Shown here: one piece after another, positions 55,446 to 64,000 of the stretch
How the letters are laid out: each line of letters starts with the position of its first letter
How positions within the stretch are numbered: the first letter of the stretch is position 1
DNA from: Ctenosaura bakeri
Lineage: Eukaryota > Chordata > Lepidosauria > Squamata > Iguanidae
Reading direction: 5' to 3'
Length of the DNA: 64,000 bases
Assembly: GCA_948474755.1 (NCBI GenBank)
Contig: CAOLHI010000022.1
Coordinates: forward strand, 124,001 to 188,000
Position numbers and translations under genes: made by a program
The notes under the pieces: model-generated
The model's input: the letters and a program-made list of their open reading frames with translations, nothing else
Database searches by the model: none
What the model was told of the DNA's origin: nothing

Positions 55446-55569
55446 AAAAGGATAAAATACCATCAAAAGACAATGAAGAACATATGATATTTTTATACCA
55501 CATAGTACATTGGACATCTCACTGGGGGCAGAAATCCCTCCAGATTAAATCAGTGAATGTTAAGAGTGT

Positions 55570-55599
55570 GATTGTTTGTTTGTTTGTTTGTTTGTTTTT
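55570..55599. repeat. TTTG microsatellite
   Basis: About six TTTG units. Confidence 0.85.
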
Positions 55600-56150
55600 A
55601 ATCTTCCTGGATGAGGGTTTAAAGAGTAATTCATTTCATTGCCCATTACTAATTTACTTTCACTTACTTTTAAAAAACATACTGTAAATGGCTTAAGATG
55701 TTTAAAATATACCCAGCCTTGGTGAAACTGTAAAAATAAAAAGTAAACTTTATTCATGAGTTAAATTTTTAAAACAGTATTAGTTCTTACACTACTTTTT
55801 TGAAGTAATGTAACTGGTAATGATGTTATTGCAAAGTAATACATTAGAGGTAATGCTGTTACTTGTGATGCGTTACCTCCAATCTCTTGGAATATTTAAT
55901 TACTTACTTGTGAAGAAAATAATGCCAATTTACAAGGATCCCTCTCTGGTATCAGTGTTTTAAGTCCATCATTCTGCTTTGGAGGAATTAAAATCTGATG
56001 GTCAAGAAATTTAATGGTGAAATGGAATTGGAGGGGATATGGTGAGATCTCAGAAGAACTGGCAGCACTATAGTAAATAATCTCAAATTTAGAAATTAGG
56101 AAGGATGCTTAATCTACCAGAGGAGAGTTACAAAACAGCATATGAGATTT
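55600..56150. other. No recognised feature
   Basis: AT-rich sequence preceding the LINE; the 5' edge of that LINE fragment could begin here but is not visible. Confidence 0.35.
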
Positions 56151-56196
56151 AAGATGTGGCCCCCAACGTAGTCTCTCTAGCCATGTCTCCTTAAAA

Positions 56197-56712
56197 ATGG
56201 GGGTCCGCCAAGGATGTATCCTTGCCCCCACTCTGTTCAACCTATATTTAAACAATCTAGCACCAGTACTAAATTCTCAGGTAGGATACCCTCCAAAACT
56301 GGCAACAACAAAGGTACCACTCCTATTGTATGCAGATGATGAGCTCCTCCTATTGCAAACCAAAGTGGGCATTAAACAACTGTTAAGAGGTTTTGCTGAA
56401 TATTGTGATAATAATTTCCTTAGCATAAATTATAATAAATCTAAAGTAATGTTTTTTTCAAAGAAAAGTGAAAGAGGAGTCTGGAATATTAACAGACATA
56501 AAATAGAACAAGTAAACTATCTCAAGTATCTCGGAGCACCATTTCACTCCTCAGGATCATGGGCTTATCACCGTAAGCTTGCAGTCATGCAGGCTGTAAA
56601 TATAGTAAAGGCAATAACCAGATTCTATCATACGAAAGGAAGGCAGTTAATTCCAGCAGCAGTTAAGATCTTTAAAGCTAAGGTTATCCCACAATTACTC
56701 TATGCTATCTAA
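56197..56712 (+). pseudogene. LINE reverse transcriptase, central to thumb region (fragment)
   Basis: The 171-codon open frame begins inside the RT fingers/palm. Residues 2-18 give the GVRQGC.LAP.LFNLYLN block (motif 4/B) and residues 44-47 give YADD, the catalytic aspartates of motif C. Residues 68-88 give the YCDNNFLSINYNKSKVMFF block, followed by a thumb segment with YLKYLGAPF. It would copy RNA to DNA at the target nick during retrotransposition. The frame ends at a TAA after ...PQLLYAI, and homologous protein resumes in the same direction (VWILGFSPQVEKVLLFF...), so this is a premature stop. The methionine is not a true start because the N-terminal domains are missing. Confidence 0.85.
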
Positions 56713-57502
56713 GTATGGATATTAGGATTCTCACCCCAGGTGGAAAAAGTATTGTTGTTCTTCCTGAGAAAACTATTCGCAGTTCCAAATTGCGTGCCTA
56801 CAGCAGTCCTGAGGCTTGAGGTGAGAATAACGTCACTAGAATGTACAGCCTGGAGATGGGCAATAGGGCACTGGTCAAGGTGGACTTTCCTTGAGAAAGA
56901 AGCAGGATACATGTATCTAATACTAAAAGACACTTATACCTCACATCTAAATAAAAGATCCTTGATAAAATGCTTAAACTGGGCCTCTCAGAAATGTTTT
57001 TATGATCAGTGGGTATGACAAGAGCAAATCTAATTTTGAAACAACATATAAAAGATATAGAGTATCAACATGCGATAGCAGTGGCATGATCCACCTGTTC
57101 ACCTATACATTTAGGACTGGGGTTTAATATAAAAGAAGAGGCTAAATATCTTAAAAATCTAAATATTCCCAAATTTCGACATGCTTTTAGTAGAGCAAGA
57201 TTCAGTGTCCTTCCATCAGTGGTCCCGGAGGGGCGATATAAAAACAGGCACATAACGAACGGATGTGTCCCAGTGGAGAGGGAAGGGTGGAAACTGCACA
57301 CTATGTTTTCTTTGAATGTTCTTTGTATAAAGATCAGAGAGAAAGATTAATATACCCCTTGTTAAGGAATTTGCCTGCAAGAACTTGGAACACATGGCTA
57401 AAATTTCTTCTTGGCGATAAAGATAAAAAGGTCACTGAGGTTGTAGCCAAATTCCTTGTCTCTGCAATAAATACCCGGAAAGGTATTTTACAAAATTTAT
57501 AA
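56713..57502 (+). pseudogene. LINE ORF C-terminal region, frame-broken
   Basis: After the stop at 56712 the protein continues in frame to about 57018 (LFAVPNCVPTAVLRLEVRIT, WRWAIGHWSRWTF). It is then broken, and resumes at 57263-57502 with a C-H-C pattern (MCPSGEGRVETAHYVFFECS followed by LYKDQRERLI), which resembles the cysteine/histidine motif at the end of several LINE ORF2 proteins. The stretch 57019-57262 carries multiple stops. Together with the RT fragment it marks one inactive LINE. Confidence 0.75.
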
Positions 57503-57850
57503 CACTATAGGCCACATAGGCTAGGATGGGTAGAAAATCAATCCAGAAAGTTGCAGTTGTTCAGAATATGTAAAATTTAGTAGCCTGAGAGACCATAGTT
57601 TGGTGAGTTCATCATGGAAATGACATATTGTTGGGTAGAGTAGCTACTGGATTAATCGTACTTAACTATATTTTATTATTTTTAAAACTGTTTTAATACA
57701 ATTTATGCATCTACAACTCTGTACCCTTATGTATACAAAACATTGTACATATAACACTGTAGGTACAATACTGTCTATGTCTAATGTTTTTAATAGCCTG
57801 ATGATTTATAAATTGTAATAAGGGTGGATGATGATGCCTATGAATTTGGA

Positions 57851-58354
57851 TTTGGGAGGGAGAGCCAGCTATCATACCCTACTAGAGTTTCTGTATGTCA
57901 CAGCCTATAGTCTCTGATAAAATTAAATAAGATTTTTGAGAAAAAGATTTTTTTCTTAGATATTTGAAATGTCCTGATGATCAAACAGGTTTTTTTTAAA
58001 TGAAATCATCTTTCTCTTCGGAGTACTATGGGAGGCATTTTTCTATATAAGTCTACCATATGATGAATGAATTCCTTTTGAATTATGTCAAAGATCAAAT
58101 GAATTGTGTTCATCATGAAGTCTGAAACCCCCATGCTAATAGAACACTCTCAACAGTGTTTCTGCACTCCCAGAATTTTCCATGGGAATAATGAGGACCT
58201 TTGCAGTGGATATGACACCTCACGGACAAGAACAACATTCCTGCCTCACCCTTACTGGCATTTGGCAGCCTTATTTCTTATGGTTAAATCCTATTGTTAG
58301 TCCCAATTAAAGCAAACCCATTGAATCAATGAAACATACATAAGTGCCAGCTTA
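57851..58354. other. No recognised feature
   Basis: Sequence between the LINE 3' end and the L1-like insertion, nothing supported. Confidence 0.4.
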
Positions 58355-58371
58355 CCAAGTTCCCATTAATT

Positions 58372-60207
58372 TTTTTTATAATAATTTTATTAAATTTTCA
58401 CAAATAAAAAAAAGTTTCTTTAACCTGTAGTTTTACATGAATTGTTTCTGATCTTCCACTCTGATCTGGTCTTCGTTTCTTGAAATTCACTCCATTTATT
58501 ACATTTATGTATCACAATACAATGTTTATCTCAACTGTTTGAACATGCATTTCCCTCTCCCACACAATCATAATACAGTCATTCTCACTTAACATTTCCC
58601 AGCTGTCACCCATATTGGCTATTCTGCTTTCCTCTAATCATCAAATTCCATATATTTTTTAAGTCCTCCATCACTTATAACCTGAAATCTTACAGTTTCT
58701 AAAATACATCTGTCAATGTATATCTGGCAGTCTGAGCTATTATTACTGCAACAGTCACACATCTTCTTGCCCTGGATTCCATTATATTCAATGTCTTGTT
58801 TCCCACCTATGTCCTATTCAGTCACCATCAACCCTTTAACAATATCACGATGTTCATATTAATGACAATATATCAATCAATTATGTAAGCTTAATTGACA
58901 TTGCTAAAGTACATAACCACTTATCTAATTCAGAGCCCTGTGCATAAATCTACCTCCCATTCCCCCCTCCCATCTGGAACTTTGCTGTACAGAAATTCAT
59001 TTCTGAAGATTCTCTGTATTCTCACAGCTGCTTAAATTCCAAACTGCTCCATCCCAGGGAGTGAGGATGTTTTACTTAAATAACCTTGCAGCATAGACTC
59101 ACCAGTCTCAATGCCCCCATCAACCCTTTAACAATATCACAATGTCCATATTAATGGCAACATATCTACCAAATACATAAGCTTAATTGACATTGCTAAA
59201 GTACATAATCACTTGTCTGTGCCTAAATCCACCTCCTATTCCCCCCTCCCATCTTGGACTTTGCCGCCCGGAAATTCATTTCTGATGATTCTCTGTATGC
59301 TCATAGTCGCTTAAATTCCAAGCCGCTCCGTCCATGGGAGTGAGGATATTTTGCTTGAATGACCTTCCAGCACGGGCTCACCAGTCACAACAGTCCAGAC
59401 TCAAGGGGAAAAAAAATTAGAAAACAAGTCTCACACAGCAGGAGCTAAAAAAAAAAGAAAAGCACTGCTCAATAACTGTTGCCTCCCAAAGCATTCTTTT
59501 AAAGTCAGAAATCTAGAGTCAAAAAGCCAAAACACCAATCTTCTCAGATCAACCAAAATAATCAAATGTAAAAACAGAGAAAGTTCAATATCCAAATGGA
59601 GATTATAAAGTCCAATCTTATTCCTTAATCCAGTACAACCATTCAATCATTTGGTATTTTCAATTTGTAAATCCAAGTTGCAAATCAGAAATCATTTTAT
59701 CATTGATAACTTCAGTCCTCTAAAGAAATGCAGAAAAGCCTCTTAGCCGTTTCTTTATAAACCGCCCCTTTAAGATGAACTTGCAGCCATGACACACTCA
59801 CATTTCCTCTGGGTCCTTCCATTCCTTCGCTCCTGCGCACCGTTGCAGGACAAACTCTGATGTGATATTTTCAAAATTGAAGTCCAGGACAGGTTACATG
59901 CATTCTTACTTGTTTCTTACTTGTTTCTTATTTAAAAGTTGACGGCAGCGCTTGTGCCACTCTGGCGACGATCTCGCTGGCTCCGTCGTGGTCCTTCGAC
60001 TCCCTGGCGCTTCCCCCCCCAGCTGGGTAGAGCCAGTTATGGGGTCCCCTTCGGACCTCTTCTGTACCCCTTGTACCGGAGGGGTGTTTAGACGCTTCTA
60101 GGATGACAAAAGAAGCGGCCGGAATCCAGCGGGTGGCTGCTTGGGGCTGCGCCATTGCACAGCTTCTCTCCGAGCCGCCACTCGCGCCCACCATGTGACC
60201 GGAAGGC
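58372..60207 (-). mobile_element. L1-like non-autonomous retrotransposon with perfect 17-bp target duplication
   Basis: CCAAGTTCCCATTAATT occurs at 58355-58371 and 60208-60224. On the minus strand the 1836-bp element starts with a GC-rich, CpG-rich leader (CTTCCGGTCACATGGTGGGC) and ends in an A-rich tail (complement of TTTTTTATAATAATTTTATT). That is the layout of a complete L1-type insertion, but there is no room for ORF1 or ORF2. An 88-codon frame at the 5' end (59928-60194) has no known domain. The perfect duplication suggests a young copy. Confidence 0.85.
58826..59397. repeat. Two tandem units of about 290 bp inside the L1-like element
   Basis: CATCAACCCTTTAACAATAT starts unit 1 at 58826 and unit 2 at 59118. 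Both contain TAAGCTTAATTGACATTGCT, ATTCCCCCCTCCCATCT, GAAATTCATTTCTGA and GTGAGGAT. The units differ by scattered substitutions and small gaps, so the duplication predates this insertion. Confidence 0.85.
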
Positions 60208-60224
60208 CCAAGTTCCCATTAATT

Positions 60225-62080
60225 CAGTGGGTCTATTCTAGTTCAGACTAAAAATTGGATTTGACACACATGGTTTCTATTGATCTTTTCTTTATAGGAT
60301 GCTTTCGGAGCCTTTAGAGATCAAAAGGTAAAGGACTGATGAGATAATAGACTTGTAGATAGACGGACAGATAGAAAGATGACAGACCAACAGACTGACT
60401 GATATGGCTATGATGTTGGGATTCTACATGAAGTGGTAATATGTAGATAAACTTCTTGTTATGTCACCATGCTGCCAAGAAATACTTTCTCTTTTCTGCC
60501 TTCTTCACTTTATCTCTCTGACAGCTGTCACAGACAGAGTGAGATTTATGCAAATACTACAATAATAGCAAGGAGACAATGAGGACACAAAGTAGTCCAA
60601 ACTAAACAATTAATCACATCAAGTGTAGCTCTTTTTAATGCTCTTTTTATTACGTACTGTTCTCCCATTATTTACTTTTAACATCTATATTTTACAGTAG
60701 AAATCAGTAATGAACTTATGTACATCTGTCTTCCTAACTCCTGAAAGTAGTTATTCAGATCAAAATTAGTAATTCAGTTTTAAAGTGAAATAATTTTGTT
60801 ACAATTGAATAGTACTTAATATGTCTTTTTAGCCTCAGTTATGCTTCCCCCACCTAACAATCTCCTAGGTTTTCCTGCTCGCGCTCCAAATTATTGCAGC
60901 AAGAGGATACTGAACATCACCTACAAGGTGTATTAATGTCAGGCTTCCGCTAACAGAGCACAGCACTGTTGATTTAAAACCTGACAGTAGCTCGCTCTTG
61001 TGAGCGTGGGCCCTGTGCAGACAGCAGAACAGCATGCTCCACCTATGGATTCATTCTTGTCTACTTCTGTGAAGCTAGTGACCTTCAGCTGCAAAGGATA
61101 TGACAGGGCTGTCTTGTGCTTGCTCACTGTAGCGGGAGAAGAAGAGCTGTTCTTTAAACAGTCTAATCTAAATTGAGATGCATGTAGATAGGAGTTGTTC
61201 TTTAAACACTGCTCATCAGCAATTCCAAGCAGGGCTTCCCTTCTACATGTGTTTGGCCTGAAGTACCAGAGGAACTGGTGATTGATTATACAGTATTCTG
61301 AGTTCAGACTTGCTAAGATAACCAAAAACACAGGAGTAGGAGAAGGTGACTTTCTGCTAGGTTATGCTGTTTGTCCATTTAGCCTGGTATAACTTATACC
61401 AAGCCTGGCAGGAGCTCAGAGCCAACCCAAGACGTTCTGTTGCCTGAAGGTACAGAACAAAATGGTGCTCTGCCCATTCCAGGGGCACAAAAATGCCAAC
61501 TCATTTGTCCCTGCAATGTTTCTTTGACACTGGTGTTGGGCAGCATCCTCCACCACAATTTAGGAGATGCAAGGCAGGGTTTTTAAGAAGCAGCTCTCCT
61601 CATCAATAGTATAAACCACTCCCTGCTACTGCTTTCCAGCACTGTTCTCCTACGGTGATTGCATCACTCTGCCTAACAATAGGGCTGGTGCATCAACTGT
61701 TCTCCAAGGATTCAGGTAACAAAAGTTTCTTCCTGTTTTATCTGCTACTTGATCCTTATTTGAACTGAAGATGCCAAGGATTGAAATGGGATTTTCCATA
61801 TGAAAGATTTTGTACCCTGCCACTGAGTTGTGCTCCCACCCTCCCCAAAAGCAGTATTCTTTCCTTTCCTTAGCCTCAATGGAGAATTAAGGGGAAGAAA
61901 CTCAAGGATTTTGTATGTTTATATACAAAAGTTACTCACAGCACATAAGGATTTGGTATCTTAAAAATAGAGTTTCATCTTTATTTTATCCATAGTGCTC
62001 ATAATACTTCCCTGCATGCAATCTTTGGGCATGCATCATATATTTTATAATACATATATCTGTCTTTCTAAATATACTTT
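60225..62080. other. No recognised feature
   Basis: A 130-codon minus-strand frame at 60939-61331 has no recognised domain. A patch at 61430-61560 (GTTCTGTTGCCTGAAGGTAC, AAAATGGTGCTCTGCC) resembles weakly 15432-15470 and may be an old unclassified repeat. Confidence 0.35.
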
Positions 62081-62870
62081 TGTGATAATAGGGCTTCCCA
62101 TTATCTAGACTTAGCTGAAGAGGGATATTTCCCTCTAGGTATACCAAGGGTTAATGAGGTGTTAGGGTTAAGTTACATTTTTTATTGTGGGTCAGCCTCA
62201 CAGGTCACAGGGAGAGAACTGCCCAATCAAGGGGGAAAAGGTGAGAACCTTCGAGATGCTTAGATGAGGGGAGTTTAAAATACCCTCTAATACCATGCAG
62301 TAGAGAGACAACAAAGAAACATCCTGGAGATGAAGTCTATGCTAGTAGCAGGCTGCAGGCTGCAGGCCTCTCCTCCTGACCTGACTCTTCTCTTAGACTA
62401 TCTAAGCCTGTGGTCCCCAGTGTGAGTAACTAGAATATTAATTAGGTAGTCATGTTATGGTATTTCAGTTTATTTTTAGTACTATAGCTGGAATGACATA
62501 GACTATCTTTAACTCGTACTACTAACTGGATCTGGGGGGAGGTGCCCTCATGTACAGTGATAATTCTGTTATCTATATTCCTTTTTCTTAGAATAAACAT
62601 TTTCCTATTTCAAGAGTTCTCAACTCTCCTATTTCTATGTTCCTTGGTTATGCAGGATTTCTCTTTCCCAGAGGGATGGGGGGAGGAAAAGAATCTCTAA
62701 GCTTAAAGACTGGTGGCTCCCTTGCAGCGTCCCACTGTGCTGCTAGACTGGGATTTAATGTCGTGGGTGGTGGCAGCGAATGAAAACTGAGGAATTTCCT
62801 GCTCTTGTTCAAGGACAGAAGTCAGTCTTGGGGGGACTGGAAGTTGGCTCAGTATGACAACTTTAAATAA
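62081..62870 (+). mobile_element. LTR-like repeat, family B, copy 2
   Basis: Starts TGTGATAATAGGGCTTCCCA and aligns with 25441 onward through GTTAATGAGGTGTTAGGGTT, GTGGGTCAGCCTCACAGG and AGTGTGAGTAA. A TATA-like TTTAAAATACC is near 62275 and a poly(A) signal AGAATAAACATTT near 62590. Near 62765 the text TGGGTGGTGGCAGCGAATG could be a primer-binding site at the start of an endogenous retrovirus internal region. The LTR 3' limit and any target duplication are unresolved. No gag or pol frame follows. Confidence 0.5.
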
Positions 62871-62907
62871 ATTTTGAATGGTTTTGATATGGTCTGTTTA
62901 CAAAGAA

Positions 62908-62940
62908 TGATGACGATGATGACGATGATGATGATAATAG
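62908..62940. repeat. GAT/GAC imperfect microsatellite
   Basis: GATGACGATGATGACGATGA followed by further GAT units. Confidence 0.8.
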
Positions 62941-64000
62941 ATGTGTCATGTCCGTTTCTGCTTTATAACTTTATTCAGATTCTATGCATTCATCTGTTAA
63001 ATATATGACTGTCTGAACCTTTAATTAATTGCATGTTTGATTTCAGGGTGTTTTTTTTAACCATGGTTTCCAACCAATACATTCAAAAGTGCCATGCAAA
63101 AAATATTTTAAAATAAGCAATAAAATCATTTAGAAATTATCAACAAAATAGTAGCAGAAAAGTTACATGAGAGTAATTTTAAAAGTACATCAAAAGCCTG
63201 TTTGCTTATTTAAAAAGCGTCCTCCTCCTACAAAATGGAAGAGGGAATATGTTGACTCTCCCAGGGACATCATTCCTCTGTTGAGATGTCACCACGATGG
63301 TTCATGTCCCTGGTATTCTCCAATCAAATGTCCAACAGACACAGATGGGACAGCAGGGCTGTCAGAGTTCCTCTTTGCAGAGTACCTAAATGTTACTTTT
63401 GAGATGTTTTGTAATCTAAAAAAGTAACTTTTCCAAGCCCTGGCTTTTCTGGTTTGGCCAGTTTATGTGTAGTCTAACATACACAACATACACATGCAGG
63501 CTGGAATTGACAATTACAAATGCGTAACCTACATAGTTTAGGGAATACATAGGGATTGTGAAAGTCCTCTAATCCTGACTTACTGGGCAACAGGTGCCTA
63601 TTTTCCTGCTGATGAAGATGCAGCAGACTAATATTTCTACCAACGTTCCTCTCAGAATGATTTCCAGTGTGACAGTCAGAAGCAGGATCCCTATCACAAT
63701 TCCTCCTTGTAGTGGAAATTGCTGGAGGGCAAAATGGAAATGTCAGTTAGTTGCTTCCTAAGCCATAGGAGAACAGACCCCCATGGCTCACAGCGGATGC
63801 TGCCATTAAGTCAAGATTGGTGGAGCTGAACCAGGAGACACTATCTAGCTATGCAGTTATGTGTGTTCCATCCAAATTTGTGCAAATGAGAAACTACTCA
63901 CACAATGTATCTTTCCTGCCCCTTCCTCCCTCTCTGCAGGCCCCTGAAAGGATCAGTGGAAAAGTGAGGGAGCGTTCTAAACAGCATAGGCAGTGGTATG
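62941..64000. other. No recognised feature
   Basis: The last kilobase shows no supported repeat, RNA gene or coding domain. Confidence 0.4.

Larger units (their letters stand above)
56150..57850 (+). mobile_element. Non-LTR retrotransposon (LINE), 5'-truncated, clade unresolved
   Basis: The copy covers the second half of an RT-type ORF, a cysteine-rich C-terminus and an AT-rich 3' UTR. The first readable block is QGCILAPTLFNLYLNNL, the catalytic box is LLLYADD, and the last coding part has CPSGEGRVETAHYVFFECSL. The sequence is much less decayed than the CR1 and BovB remnants here but has several stops and shifts. The words differ from CR1, L2, BovB and L1. A member of the Jockey/I group (for example Vingi) is one possibility. 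The 3' limit is approximate. Confidence 0.8.

Noticed and set aside
59928..60194. 88-codon minus-strand frame at the start of the L1-like element, possible ORF0 or ORF1 start
   Set aside because: It is in the CpG-rich leader and has no coiled coil, RRM or zinc knuckle. It is too short and unlike L1 ORF1.

Overview
This window looks like gene-poor nuclear DNA of a squamate reptile, probably an iguanian-type lizard. The clues are the mix of mobile-element families: tRNA-derived SINEs whose tail matches the common lizard SINE consensus as I remember it, 5S rRNA-derived SINEs, BovB/RTE, CR1, L2-like and L1-like LINEs, and abundant hAT-like and PIF/Harbinger-like non-autonomous DNA transposons. 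Nothing suggests bacterial, viral or organellar DNA. No host protein-coding exon, tRNA gene or rRNA gene could be supported. Most open frames of 60-160 codons are chance or repeat-driven. The only convincing coding traces are decayed LINE reverse transcriptases and endonucleases.

Layout. 0-8 kb: CR1 endonuclease and 3' end, a tRNA-SINE, a 5S-derived SINE, a hAT element carrying two SINEs, a repeat with a degenerate hammerhead-like core, and a LINE tail with an ATT microsatellite. 8.6-15.4 kb: two solo LTRs of one family, an L2/CR1-like LINE fragment, a GC-rich MITE, a CR1 tail next to a 5S-type SINE, and a hAT element holding a CA/CATA array. 16.8-25.9 kb: a second 5S SINE, a minus-strand BovB split by a SINE and by an L1 3' end, a short L1 insertion with a 14-bp target duplication, a plus-strand BovB split by a MITE, a SINE split by a MITE, and an LTR-like copy. 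27-45 kb: scattered SINEs, palindromic MITEs, a fourth solo LTR, L2 and CR1 remnants, a Tigger-like element and three copies of an unclassified repeat. 46.3-54.0 kb: the most intricate part, with a hAT inside another hAT (with a minisatellite of about 130 bp period) and a third hAT that has accumulated a solo LTR, a SINE fragment, a hairpin and a GC-rich MITE. 54.3-64 kb: a repeat with an intact hammerhead-like core, a LINE with a readable reverse transcriptase (YADD), an L1-like non-autonomous insertion with a perfect 17-bp target duplication, and a second copy of the LTR-like family.

The DNA records repeated insertion rather than a gene system. Target-site duplications give a relative order of events in several places: hAT before solo LTR, SINE before MITE, BovB before SINE and L1, and hAT before hAT. 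The most unusual items are the hammerhead-ribozyme-like core at 54495-54522 with relatives elsewhere, the short two-ended L1-like element at 58372-60207, and the nested hAT complexes.
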